Source: Bacillota bacterium
GTDB lineage: Bacteria > Bacillota > Clostridia > Lachnospirales > Lachnospiraceae
Assembly: GCA_023411555.1 (NCBI GenBank)
Contig: JAEYOQ010000056.1
Coordinates: 1 to 63,983, forward strand
Direction of reading: 5' to 3'
DNA length: 63,983 nt
Part shown: piece after piece, positions 35,439-44,436 of the stretch
Layout of the letters: every line of letters begins with the position of its first letter
Numbering within the stretch: position 1 is the first letter of the stretch
The notes under the pieces: generated by a model
The model's input: only the letters and a program-made list of their open reading frames with translations
What the model was told of the DNA's origin: nothing
Database searches by the model: none
Position numbers and translations under genes: made by a program

Positions 35439-36791
35439 TTATTCTTCTAAGCTGACTGTTTTTCTCTTCCACCGTCCGGAGAAGAAGAACCATAAACCAA
35501 GAATAATAGTTGTTAATGAAGCAAGCGGAACAGCCAAGCCGACTCCCCATAGTCCAAGTCCTGCTACTTCACTAAGTAGATATGCCATGGGAATACGAAT
35601 TATTATTGCCGACATAATGTTGATGAATAAGGAAAAGGTAGTATGTCCCGTTCCGATACAGAAGCCTATGAGACAGAAGGCCACCGGTACCAAAAGATAA
35701 TCAAAGGAGAAGATTCGAAGGTAAGGTACGCCTACGGCAATCAATTCCGATTCAGAAGAAAACATACGAAGTACTTCCTCCGGAAAAATAGTAGTTAATA
35801 TGAAAATCGGAATTGAGATTGCGTACGCCAAGCCAATTCCTGTAAGCATGGTCTTGATTGCCCTGTCCTCCTTTTGAGCACCAATATTCTGAGCTACCAT
35901 CGCTGAAACCGCTGCATTCATAGCGATTGCCGGAAGGATAGCAAAGCCATTGTACTTACCTACGGCTCCTACCGCTGCTGAGGCGGTCACCCCCATGTTA
36001 TTCACTAATGCGGTCATGAATAAAAAGGATAAGTTGCTGATTAGATTCTGTATTGTTAATGGAATACCCAGCTTAAGTATACTCTTAAACTGCTCCATAT
36101 CAATTCGGAAGGAACTGAGATTAAAGTCAAAGACAAACTTCTTTCTGCGAAGATAGAGAATACATAATATCATACTGAGTGCCTGTGATACAATCGTTGC
36201 AATTGCAGCACCTAAGGCTCCCATGCCAAATACCCCAACTAAGATTAAATCCAGAACAATATTCGTCGCACAGGCAATGGCCACAAAATAGAGAGGGCTT
36301 TTACTATCGCCCATTCCACGCATAATCGCACTTAAGGCATTATATCCAAAGATAAATACGGTGCCGAGAGCAGTCACCATGAGGTAAATACTTGCTTCTC
36401 CAAAGGCTTCCTCTGGTGTATGTATTATTCTAAGAATAGGATTCTTCAGAAGCAGCATAAATATGGTTAGAATAACTGCTGAAATGATCAAAGTGGATAA
36501 TAAAGTGCCAATGATTTTCTGCAGTTTTTTGGTTTTCTCTGCTCCAACAGACTGAGCGATCATAATCGTACCACCGGTACTGATACCAACTGCTACATTC
36601 ATAATAATCATGGTAACTTGTCCGCCTATGTTCACACCGGACATGCTTGCTGTTCCGTTAAATTGTCCTACAATCACCATATCAGCTACGCTATATAAGG
36701 TTTGGATTATATTGGAGATAATAAATGGAATTGCGAAGATTATAAGCTGCTTAGCTACATTTCCCTTCGCCAGGTTCTTCTGTTCGTACAT
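35439..36791 (-). CDS. MATE-family efflux transporter
   Basis: The 450 residues form about 12 membrane helices in two homologous halves, typical of the MATE family (DinF/NorM-like). It opens with KGNVAKQLIIFAIPFIISNIIQTLYSVADMVIVG, a MATE signature region, and the second half repeats the pattern from about 235. It exports drugs or metabolites using Na+ or H+. Substrate unknown. It is convergent with the kdu-linked AraC gene (5 bases between stops) and divergent from a second MATE gene. Confidence 0.92.
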   Translation of the reverse strand: MYEQKNLAKGNVAKQLIIFAIPFIISNIIQTLYSVADMVIVGQFNGTASMSGVNIGGQVTMIIMNVAVGISTGGTIMIAQSVGAEKTKKLQKIIGTLLSTLIISAVILTIFMLLLKNPILRIIHTPEEAFGEASIYLMVTALGTVFIFGYNALSAIMRGMGDSKSPLYFVAIACATNIVLDLILVGVFGMGALGAAIATIVSQALSMILCILYLRRKKFVFDFNLSSFRIDMEQFKSILKLGIPLTIQNLISNLSFLFMTALVNNMGVTASAAVGAVGKYNGFAILPAIAMNAAVSAMVAQNIGAQKEDRAIKTMLTGIGLAYAISIPIFILTTIFPEEVLRMFSSESELIAVGVPYLRIFSFDYLLVPVAFCLIGFCIGTGHTTFSLFINIMSAIIIRIPMAYLLSEVAGLGLWGVGLAVPLASLTTIILGLWFFFSGRWKRKTVSLEE

Positions 36792-36957
36792 ATACGGCTC
36801 CCTTGCTCTTCATTTATTTGAGTAATTCCTAGGGTTTTAACACCCTAATCTATCATAGTATTGCGTTAAAATATTCTACCCTCCTTTGAATGTTTCGTCA
36901 ACAAAAATGTGAATGACATACAAAACGTTGAGCACTTAATCACTATAGGTTTCTACA

Positions 36958-36986
36958 TTGACTATTAATATAATTAATGTTAAATT
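36958..36986 (+). promoter_or_regulatory. Promoter of the second MATE gene
   Basis: TTGACT (36958-36963) and TAAATT (36981-36986) with a 17-base spacer, 63 bases upstream of the start codon. Confidence 0.5.
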
Positions 36987-37049
36987 GTCCTATGATGTCA
37001 ATAATTAGTATTCGATAAAAAAGCAAGCGAAGAAGCATGGAGGATTAGC

Positions 37050-38411
37050 ATGAAACCGATCACTGAGCGCGAAGAAAAACGTAACTTTTATAAAATGGTC
37101 TTTTCTCTGGTACTGCCTATGGCCTTACAGAACCTCATCAATGTCGGTGTCTCTACCGCCGATGTAGTTATGTTAGGCAAGGTAGGTGAAACCTCTTTGT
37201 CCGCCTCCTCTCTTGCCGGACAGGTGCAATTTATCATGACCCTCATCCTCTTTGGTCTTACCTCCGGAGCAGCGGTGTTAACCGCACAGTATTGGGGTAA
37301 AAAGGATATCCGGTCAATTGAGAAGATACTTGGTATTACCATGCGCTTCGCCTTGGTTGTTTCTATATTATTTACCGTGATTGTCCTACTCTTTCCAGTC
37401 CCAGTGATGCACGTCTTCTCCAATGAAGCAGATGTCATAGCACAGGGTGCAGATTACCTTAGAATTATCGCTTTTTCCTATGTATTTATGGCAATGACTA
37501 TGATATACCTGAATATTATGAGAAGCGTTGAGCGGGTTATCATTGCAACAGTTGTATATCTGGCCTCCTTAATTGCGAATGTAATACTGAATGCAATATT
37601 TATCTTTGGATTGTTTGGCCTGGAGCCGATGGGGATTCGCGGTGCGGCGCTTGCAACCCTGATTGCTCGTATACTGGAGCTAGTCATAGTATGGTTCTAT
37701 GCTACCTTCAAGAATAAAGCAGTGCAATTTCATATCCGCGATTTATTTGTACAGGATAAGCTATTATTTCGGGACTTTCTGAAGTATTCAATTCCTGTTA
37801 TGTTGAATGAATTAATCTGGGGTACCGGAACCAGTGTAAATGCAGCGATTATCGGTCATCTGGGCAAATCGGTTGTTGCCGCCAATTCCGTTACTCAGGT
37901 AACCAGACAGCTGGCAATGATTGTTGCCTTTGGTGTAGCCAACGCTACTGCTATCATCCTTGGGAAAGCACTCGGTGAAGGTAAGGAGGAGCAGGCAAAG
38001 CTTTATGCCAAGCGTTTCATCCGTCTTACTCTGATACTTGGCTTCATCGGAGCCGGCATAATTCTTATTGCTTCACAAATAGCAAGACACAGCCTAACCT
38101 TAAGCGATGAGGCCAGAGATTATCTAGGAATTATGATGTTCGTTATGACCTACTTTGCCATCGGGCAAGCCTTTAACACTACGCTGGTAGTGGGAGTATT
38201 TCGCGCCGGTGGTGATACGAACTTCGGCTTATTCTTAGACTGTACTACCATGTGGTGCTGCTCCATCCTTCTTGGAGCTCTGGCAGCCTTTGTCTTCCAT
38301 CTGCCAATACCTGTAGTATATGTCATCCTGATGAGTGATGAGGTGATAAAAGTACCCTTGACCATCTGGCGTTATCGGTCTATGAAGTGGGTGAACAATG
38401 TAACAAGATAA
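37050..38411 (+). CDS. MATE-family efflux transporter
   Basis: The 453-residue protein again has 12 predicted helices in two halves: MVFSLVLPMALQNLINVGVS and STADVVMLGKVGETSLSASSLAGQ mark the first, and MLNELIWGTGTSVNAAIIGHLG the second. It is only distantly similar to the MATE protein at 35439-36791, so they are not recent duplicates. The two genes are divergent with a 258-base spacer. Substrate unknown. Confidence 0.92.
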   Translation: MKPITEREEKRNFYKMVFSLVLPMALQNLINVGVSTADVVMLGKVGETSLSASSLAGQVQFIMTLILFGLTSGAAVLTAQYWGKKDIRSIEKILGITMRFALVVSILFTVIVLLFPVPVMHVFSNEADVIAQGADYLRIIAFSYVFMAMTMIYLNIMRSVERVIIATVVYLASLIANVILNAIFIFGLFGLEPMGIRGAALATLIARILELVIVWFYATFKNKAVQFHIRDLFVQDKLLFRDFLKYSIPVMLNELIWGTGTSVNAAIIGHLGKSVVAANSVTQVTRQLAMIVAFGVANATAIILGKALGEGKEEQAKLYAKRFIRLTLILGFIGAGIILIASQIARHSLTLSDEARDYLGIMMFVMTYFAIGQAFNTTLVVGVFRAGGDTNFGLFLDCTTMWCCSILLGALAAFVFHLPIPVVYVILMSDEVIKVPLTIWRYRSMKWVNNVTR

Positions 38412-38511
38412 GATAAACGGGGATTGCATAAGTTGTTTGATAACTGGTATTAAATAAAAGTTAGTCCCTGTCTGTTGCTATATCAATCGTTCCTTTTCTG
38501 ATTCACAACTA

Positions 38512-38916
38512 TTATTTGTCCCTCTTATTGCCCTTAGGCCTCATTAATGGAAAATCCCCGCTTTCTCTTAGCTTGTTGAAGCGGACCATCCGCTCCGCTT
38601 TCAACATCGCTGCGTCATCCTTTGTCATTACCTCAAGGTCTACCAGCTTATCTAGCACTTTGTTGTGTGCTTTTATCTCATTTTCAAGCAGGGCATAGAC
38701 ATCATTCTTCTGTGCTGTCGTCAAGGTATTCCATTTCTTAATGGCGTTGTTCATCTTCTCCTCGAGAAGTGCCCTGTTACCCTTCTGATCTTTATCCTTT
38801 TCTGACAGCTCTATTGTCTGCGTTTTTGCTTCGGCCGCTATGGCAGTAACCGGACTCATTCCTGTAATCGCTATCGCTGTCGCAATAGCCAATCCAAATA
38901 ATCGCGCTTTTAACAT
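38512..38916 (-). CDS. Secreted DUF2680-like protein
   Basis: A 134-residue protein with a clear Sec signal peptide (about 1-28, ending AIAAEA). The mature part is a charged helical protein. LLEEKMNNAIKKWNTLT and NEIKAHNKVLDKLVDLEVMTKDDAAMLKAERM follow the pattern of DUF2680 (YckD-like) repeats, in which a helix, a K/D-rich turn and VMT-KDDA recur. It is basic at the C-terminus. Function unknown; such proteins are often stress-induced and cell-wall located. A direct repeat at 38985-39002 and a Fur-box promoter facing away are nearby. Confidence 0.7.
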   Translation of the reverse strand: MLKARLFGLAIATAIAITGMSPVTAIAAEAKTQTIELSEKDKDQKGNRALLEEKMNNAIKKWNTLTTAQKNDVYALLENEIKAHNKVLDKLVDLEVMTKDDAAMLKAERMVRFNKLRESGDFPLMRPKGNKRDK

Positions 38917-38984
38917 TCAGCTCCCTCACTTTCTCAATAAACAACAGGCAGGGAACTAACTTTCAAAGTTAGTATTGCCGGAAG

Positions 38985-39002
38985 TTGTGAAAGAATTGTG
39001 AA
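38985..39002. promoter_or_regulatory. TTGTGAA direct repeat with 11-bp period
   Basis: TTGTGAA occurs at 38985-38991 and 38996-39002. Direct repeats with an 11-base period are typical sites of OmpR/PhoB-type response regulators. It lies 69 bases upstream of the DUF2680-like gene, on its minus-strand promoter side. Confidence 0.4.
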
Positions 39003-39048
39003 TGCTAGCTAATCCTCTAAATTTTTTTTGAAGTATTCCATTTTTTTA

Positions 39049-39106
39049 TTGACAACGATAAAATCATCTGCTATTCTTTTGTTATAGATATTGATAATCA
39101 TTTTCA
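39049..39106 (+). promoter_or_regulatory. Fur-box promoter
   Basis: TTGACA (39049-39054) and TATTCT (39072-39077) are 17 bases apart. TGATAATCATTTTCA (39092-39106) matches the 7-1-7 Fur box TGATAAT-N-ATTATCA except at one base and covers the start region of the transcript. Iron-loaded Fur would switch it off. Confidence 0.7.
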
Positions 39107-39380
39107 ATACATAGTAGTAATAACGAAGTTAAGCTTAGGTACCAATCGGTATCCTTCCCAGCGTCGCCATCCTCCTTAATCAATTGTTTATTGGGAAGCA
39201 TAGCTCTTCGTTTCCTCTTGGAGAACATAGAAAATATCTGCTCTATGTACTACCAATAGACTTTAGAGAAGTCGGTGACCCGATCCCTTGCCTCCGTGGT
39301 CCCATAAATCTTCTCCTTGTTGACTATTGTCAATCAATTAGTGCAGCTCCGGATGATACGTTCCGGAGCTGTTTCTATAT
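39084..39380 (+). ncRNA. Candidate Fur-regulated small RNA
   Basis: No open frame with a ribosome site follows the Fur promoter. The transcript would contain hairpin AGGTACC...GGTATCCT (39137-39154), then CTTCCCA (39154-39160) pairing with TGGGAAG (39192-39198) around a loop with CCTCCTT (39171-39177). That loop is complementary to Shine-Dalgarno sites, as in iron-sparing RNAs such as FsrA. A hairpin CAGCTCCGGA (39344-39353) / TCCGGAGCTG (39362-39371) with a following T-rich tail may end it, inside the end of the opposite AraC gene. The RNA could end earlier. This is a prediction from sequence only. Confidence 0.5.
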
Positions 39381-40141
39381 TCTCTTGGAGTTATCCCATA
39401 GGTCTTTCGAAAATGTGCTGTAAAGCTTGAATGTGAACAAAAGCCAAGGAAGCTTGCAATCTCCTGAACTGTGTGCTCGGAGTACGTCAGCATCTGCCTG
39501 GCAGTCTCCAGCTTCTCCTTCATGATATATTCGGTTACCGTCATCCTGGTTTCCTTATGAAAAAGGGCAGACAAATATTGAGGAGTAAGCTTGCACACTT
39601 TGGATAACTCAGTTAAAGTAATCTGATAATGGAGATGGTCCAGAATATAGGAGATACATAGTGTGATCGGATAAGAATAGGCTTTTCGCCTCCTGACCAA
39701 CTGAACCCGCCTTGCGAAATCGTAATAGGCAATTGCAGCTAATTGCCATATCTCTTCTATCCTCTTACTAACATCAGCCTTCTGCGCATACACATCGCTC
39801 AGATTATAAGCCTCAATTTCAGGCAACCCACCCTCAATGGCACAGCGCGTTGCTAAGGTTAGCCCCGAGATAAAAGTATACTGAGCCTGCCGCAGAGGAT
39901 CCATAGACATACAGCCCATCATCCTATCCCCCTCAGATAGCTCCTTCAGACTCTCCTCAATTCGGTCCGGTTCTCCCTGTCTGATACAATTGAAGAGCTT
40001 CTCCTCCGTCCGATACTTTATCGTAGTATCTGGCAACTCCCGCTGTTCAAACATCGCACGGCGGTAAGCCAATACAATATCCTTCGGTATCTCTCTATAA
40101 CAAATAGTCTTCATGACGTCTGTTTTTAGCTTAACCTTCAT
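39338..40141 (-). CDS. AraC-family regulator
   Basis: The C-terminal 100 residues form the double HTH (TLTELSKVCKLTPQYLSALFHKETRMTVTEYI, and QEIASFLGFCSHSSFTAHFRKTYGITPREY). The N-terminal part of about 160 residues is helical with no cupin signature. The start at 40141 has AAGGGAG 9 bases upstream and gives 267 residues; a longer frame to 40213 has no site but cannot be excluded. It is divergent from the beta-glucosidase gene and separated from it by a tandem hairpin array, so it may regulate it. Its 3' end overlaps the putative Fur-RNA terminator. Confidence 0.85.
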   Translation of the reverse strand: MKVKLKTDVMKTICYREIPKDIVLAYRRAMFEQRELPDTTIKYRTEEKLFNCIRQGEPDRIEESLKELSEGDRMMGCMSMDPLRQAQYTFISGLTLATRCAIEGGLPEIEAYNLSDVYAQKADVSKRIEEIWQLAAIAYYDFARRVQLVRRRKAYSYPITLCISYILDHLHYQITLTELSKVCKLTPQYLSALFHKETRMTVTEYIMKEKLETARQMLTYSEHTVQEIASFLGFCSHSSFTAHFRKTYGITPREYRNSSGTYHPELH

Positions 40142-40228
40142 AGCATCATACTCCCTTATCCTAGTAGGTTTTATAACAGTAGAGGATTGAACGCCATACT
40201 CACAGGCTTTCATCCATCATTTATATAA

Positions 40229-40350
40229 ATATTTCTGCTTCGCAGATTTAAATGAATCATGTAATCAAAAACATCTGCTTCGCAGATAATTTGTGAATCA
40301 TACAAAAATATCTGCTTCCCAGATATTGATTGAATCATGTATTAAAATTA
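40229..40350. repeat. Three tandem hairpin repeats before the GH3 gene
   Basis: Each unit of roughly 40 bases contains ATCTGCTTCGCAGAT or a close variant (40232-40247, 40273-40287, 40310-40324), followed by TGAATCAT. The stem is ATCTGC/GCAGAT with a small loop; the third copy has CCC in place of CGC. It lies between an AraC gene and the beta-glucosidase gene. Confidence 0.8.
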
Positions 40351-40452
40351 TAACATAAATGTTAAATCTATGATAGTCGACTCATACATATTTGCTATTA
40401 TAGAATCGAGGTATTTTTAAGCTAGATTACTATCATTTATGGAGGGTATTCT

Positions 40453-42852
40453 ATGGATTATAAAGGAAAAGCGAGTAAACTTGTTCAAGAAATGACTCTG
40501 GAGGAAAAAGCAAGCCTCCTGAGTGGTAAGAATTTCTGGCATCTTAAGGGTATCGACCGGTTGGGACTAAAATCAATTATGGTTACGGATGGCCCTCATG
40601 GACTCCGAAAGCAGGCTGGGGATTCTGATCATCTCGGTCTAAATGAAAGCGTTCCCTCTACCAGCTTTCCTACCGCCAGTGCTACCGCCTGCAGCTTTGA
40701 TCCAGAGCTCTTAAGGCGAATGGGTGAGGCACTTGGTGAAAAATGTGTTTCGGAAGAGGTTGCAACGATTCTGGGTCCTGGTATCAATATTAAACGCAGT
40801 CCCCTTTGCGGTCGTAATTTTGAATATTTCAGTGAAGATCCTTATCTGGCAGGTGAGATGGCAGTCGCCGTAATAGAGGGCATTCAAAGTAAGGGAGTCG
40901 GCACTTCACTGAAGCATTATGCTGTAAACAATCAGGAGTCCTCTCGTATGACAGTGGATTCCCAGGTGGATGAGAGAGCACTTCGTGAAATCTATCTTGC
41001 CGGCTTTGAAACAGCCGTCAAAAGAGCTCAACCCTGGACTGTGATGGCAAGCTACAATAAAATCAACGGAACCTACGCCTGTGCCAACAAATACATATTA
41101 ACAGATATCCTGCGTAAGGAATGGGGTTTTAAAGGCATCGTCGTTAGCGACTGGGGTGCCGTCAATGACCGTGTGGAGGATGTCCGTGCAGGAATGGACC
41201 TGGAGATGCCCAGCACCAGTGTAGATAGTGATAATGAAGTAGTGGCTGCTGTTAGGGATGGCTCACTCTCTATGGCAGAGGTTGATTTGTGTGCCGAACG
41301 TGTGGTTGAATTTATATTGAAGGGAATGGAGAAGAAATATTCTCCAAAGAATACAAATAAAGAGCATAATGCTCTGGCTCGCGAAATAGCTACTAAGTCA
41401 GCCGTATTGTTGAAGAATGAAAATTCAATCCTTCCAATCTGTCCAAATGCTAAGATTGCCGTTATCGGTGAGATGGCTAAGAAACCAAGATATCAGGGTG
41501 CAGGTAGTAGCCGAATTAATCCTGCCTATTTAGATAACGCCTTCGATGCTCTGCAGGAGGCCGGTGTAAAGGTAACCTACTCAGAGGGCTACCGTCTCGG
41601 TGAGAAAGGAACAGACTCTGCCTCTCTGGACGCAGCCTGCAAGCTGGCTAAGGAAAGCGACCTTGCTTTAGTATTTGCGGGACTTCCGGATGAATACGAA
41701 AGTGAAGGCTTTGACCGTACCACCCTTTCCATGCCGGAAAGCCATAACAAGCTTATTGAGGCAGTAGTCGCGGCCAATCCGAATACTGTCGTTGTTCTCC
41801 AGTTAGGTGCCCCCGTATTAATGCCCTGGAAGGATAAGGTGAAAGGAATACTTCTGATGTACCTGGCAGGTCAGGCTGGTGGAGCAGCTACCGCAGACCT
41901 GCTGCTTGGTAAGGTAAATCCCAGCGGAAAGCTGGCCGAGACCTTTCCGATGGCGCTCGAAGATAATCCCAGCTATCATTATTTCCCCGGTACTAGCAAA
42001 TCCGTTCAATATAGGGAAAGCATCTATGTAGGCTATCGCTATTACGATATGACAAAGAAACCTGTAATCTTCCCCTTCGGCTATGGCCTGTCCTATACCA
42101 CCTTTGCATATAGTAATCTCCTTGTTGAGGAGAAGGAGCCTTATCATTATAAAATAACCTTAGATGTTACCAATACTGGTAAGGTAGATGGAGCAGAGAT
42201 TGTACAGCTCTATGTTCATTGCAATAACTCCTCCATCTTCCGTGCCGATAAGGAGCTGAAGGGCTTCACCAAGGTATTTCTTGCCGCCGGAGAGACTAAG
42301 AAGGTGGAGCTAGAGCTAGGTAAGAGAAGCTTTACCTATTATAATACCAAGGCTAAGGATTGGTGCATCGAAGGAGGAACCTATGAACTCCTCCTTGCTG
42401 CCTCCGCAGCCGATATCCGCTTAAAAGCTGATATCACTCTGGCTGGTGATGGAAAGGAACGCTTACTGGCAGATGATTACCGCTCCTTATCCGAGTATCA
42501 GAAGCCCAGTGCACCTCTGCTTGTTAGCGACGACCAGTTCTACAAACTACTCGGTTACGTACCAAAGCCCGATCACAACGGAAAGCCCTATTCCAAGGAT
42601 TCCACCTTAGGTGATATTAAGGATACGCTTATCGGTAAGGTCATGCTGAAGGTAGTAAAGAATGCGATGAATAAGATGCTAAAGGATAATGACGATCCCA
42701 CTATGGCTCTGATGCTGGAAAAATCCGCAATGGAAATGCCCCTTCGCTCCATGAAGATGGCCGGGGGTATCAGTAATAGTAAGCTGGAGGGTCTTGTGGC
42801 CTTAGCGAATGGAAAACTGCTAAGCGGTATCGGAAAGCTGCTTAGTAAATAG
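40453..42852 (+). CDS. GH3-family beta-glucosidase
   Basis: The 799 residues show the standard cytoplasmic GH3 layout: TIM barrel (1-290) with nucleophile Asp233 in VVSDWGA, the KH pair at 154-155 (SLKHYAVNNQE) and the DGPHG motif (46-50); an alpha/beta sandwich (about 310-530) with the GAGSSRIN segment; then a fibronectin type III-like domain (about 565-660). A helical C-terminal extension of about 130 residues with KAGG-like repeats follows. No signal peptide, so it probably hydrolyses imported oligosaccharides. GAGGG precedes the start. The AraC gene and hairpin repeats upstream suggest regulation. Confidence 0.94.
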   Translation: MDYKGKASKLVQEMTLEEKASLLSGKNFWHLKGIDRLGLKSIMVTDGPHGLRKQAGDSDHLGLNESVPSTSFPTASATACSFDPELLRRMGEALGEKCVSEEVATILGPGINIKRSPLCGRNFEYFSEDPYLAGEMAVAVIEGIQSKGVGTSLKHYAVNNQESSRMTVDSQVDERALREIYLAGFETAVKRAQPWTVMASYNKINGTYACANKYILTDILRKEWGFKGIVVSDWGAVNDRVEDVRAGMDLEMPSTSVDSDNEVVAAVRDGSLSMAEVDLCAERVVEFILKGMEKKYSPKNTNKEHNALAREIATKSAVLLKNENSILPICPNAKIAVIGEMAKKPRYQGAGSSRINPAYLDNAFDALQEAGVKVTYSEGYRLGEKGTDSASLDAACKLAKESDLALVFAGLPDEYESEGFDRTTLSMPESHNKLIEAVVAANPNTVVVLQLGAPVLMPWKDKVKGILLMYLAGQAGGAATADLLLGKVNPSGKLAETFPMALEDNPSYHYFPGTSKSVQYRESIYVGYRYYDMTKKPVIFPFGYGLSYTTFAYSNLLVEEKEPYHYKITLDVTNTGKVDGAEIVQLYVHCNNSSIFRADKELKGFTKVFLAAGETKKVELELGKRSFTYYNTKAKDWCIEGGTYELLLAASAADIRLKADITLAGDGKERLLADDYRSLSEYQKPSAPLLVSDDQFYKLLGYVPKPDHNGKPYSKDSTLGDIKDTLIGKVMLKVVKNAMNKMLKDNDDPTMALMLEKSAMEMPLRSMKMAGGISNSKLEGLVALANGKLLSGIGKLLSK

Positions 42853-42902
42853 TATCATCCCCGTACCTCTATATAGAATCCTAACCCTGCTTAGGATCCA
42901 TA

Positions 42903-42968
42903 AAAAGGCCGAAGCAATGTACATATCGTGCTCTTTAGCACGACTATGTCACCTTGCTTCGGCCTTAT
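42903..42968. terminator. Terminator after the GH3 gene
   Basis: AAGGCCGAAGCAA pairs with TTGCTTCGGCCTT in a 13-bp stem, with a second hairpin CGTGCTCTTTAGCACG inside the loop. It serves the GH3 gene and, being symmetrical, the MFS gene on the other strand. Confidence 0.8.
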
Positions 42969-43072
42969 ATTATAACAGATAGATGATCAGATTTGGTATC
43001 AGCAATACAAACTAACGTCTCCTTTTACTTCCTTAGTATAATAAAGCCATTAAAGCTCTACTCTATCTTATC

Positions 43073-44248
43073 TTATAATCTATATGAAGTAACCGTTCTC
43101 TTTCTCCCAAGTAAAAGAAACAATACAATTGCTATCGCCATAGACAAAACACCCACCACCAGGTATCTAACCGATGCCCTGTCACTATGTGAGAGCAGTC
43201 TGCTAAGCTTTGTAAAATTCGGTGACAAGAAGGCTCCCAGATTATTAATCGCCATATTATATGCGATACTCATGGTTACGGCTGCGGGCTTTTCCCGTTC
43301 GGCAATACTGATCACTACCTGTGCCATTACGATGCTTAGGCTGAAGCCTGCAATAAAAACTCCAATCAATACCATGAAAAAGCTTCTTGATACACCGGTA
43401 ATCAGGGCTCCTGCTGCCAGATTAAAAAAGCCTAAGGCAATCACCCTCTCTCCCAGGAAGCGTTGAAAGAACTTAAACAACACACCGGCTACTGCACCAC
43501 TTAACATAAATACAGAGGTAGCAATACCGGAATTCACAGATCCAGCAATCGCATTCTCCTTAAGATGTAATGACAGGTTCGTAGATATTACATTATAAAA
43601 CATCATAAAAAGGAAGGCTGACACTCCATACAAAACTACTACCTTCGGTGTAACTCTTATCCGCTCTCCCTTGGTCTTCGCTGTATGTAATGGCCGGTCA
43701 AGAGGCAAGCCAAACAGCAACAGAAGAAAGCCCGGCACCGCAAGTAATAAGGCCAGATAACTATAGTACCAGTCTATCGTTGCAAGAAGGCCGGAAAGCA
43801 GGGATAGGACTACCCCTCCGACACTGATCATTGCACTTTGCTGTCCCATCAGGCTACTACGTTCATCACCTATAAAATAATCCGCTATCAATGCAGAACC
43901 TAAAGGAACCAGAATACCGACTCCTATCCCCAATATAAACTGCCATACAAATAATAATATCAAGGATCCATGAAAGAAAAATCCGCCCAGAGCTGCCACG
44001 ATAAATAAGGAGGCCGAGAACAGTGCCAGGTACTTCTTTGCAATAAACTCAGATAGTTTACCCGTCAATAGGGACACAAAAATGATAACTACGGAAGGGC
44101 AGGTCGCAAGAAATTGTATTGTTGTTACACTATACTCAGGAAAGAGCTCTGTAATTCTCGCCAGTATTGATATTACACAGATAGAACCAATCTGAACTAA
44201 GCTATAGAACAGGATTGCTAATTTTATGGTTAGCTTTGATGTCTTCAT
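43073..44248 (-). CDS. MFS transporter
   Basis: The 391 residues have 12 predicted helices, with the middle loop around RPLHTAKTKGERIRV and a conserved GKLSE-type motif after helix 2 (LLTGKLSEFIAKKY). It looks like a drug or metabolite exporter of the major facilitator type; substrate unknown. The start at 44248 is taken because GAGGAG is 8 bases upstream; a frame to 44263 would include that site. Confidence 0.88.
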   Translation of the reverse strand: MKTSKLTIKLAILFYSLVQIGSICVISILARITELFPEYSVTTIQFLATCPSVVIIFVSLLTGKLSEFIAKKYLALFSASLFIVAALGGFFFHGSLILLFVWQFILGIGVGILVPLGSALIADYFIGDERSSLMGQQSAMISVGGVVLSLLSGLLATIDWYYSYLALLLAVPGFLLLLFGLPLDRPLHTAKTKGERIRVTPKVVVLYGVSAFLFMMFYNVISTNLSLHLKENAIAGSVNSGIATSVFMLSGAVAGVLFKFFQRFLGERVIALGFFNLAAGALITGVSRSFFMVLIGVFIAGFSLSIVMAQVVISIAEREKPAAVTMSIAYNMAINNLGAFLSPNFTKLSRLLSHSDRASVRYLVVGVLSMAIAIVLFLLLGRKRTVTSYRL

Positions 44249-44351
44249 TTCTAATCTCCTCACTTTACCTCAAGTTAATAACAGAGGCTTACTACTCATT
44301 ATACTGAATACTACATTTGTGTCAATCCAATTATTGGGCGGTAAGAATTTG

Positions 44352-44380
44352 TTGCCAAGGAGATTCTACTGTATTATCAT
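44352..44380 (+). promoter_or_regulatory. Promoter of the asparaginase gene
   Basis: TTGCCA (44352-44357) and TATCAT (44375-44380), spacing 17. The -35 box is good and the -10 box fair. Confidence 0.45.
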
Positions 44381-44436
44381 ACAGGTAAAAGATAATATAA
44401 ATTATCTATTACTCTATCAGTAAAGAAGGAAAAGAT

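Noticed and set aside
35439..38411. Tandem duplication of MATE genes
   Set aside because: The two proteins share only family motifs and are divergent, so they are not recent copies.
39184..39423. Plus-strand ORF after the Fur promoter
   Set aside because: It starts at TTG without a ribosome site, has low-complexity composition and runs antisense into the AraC gene.
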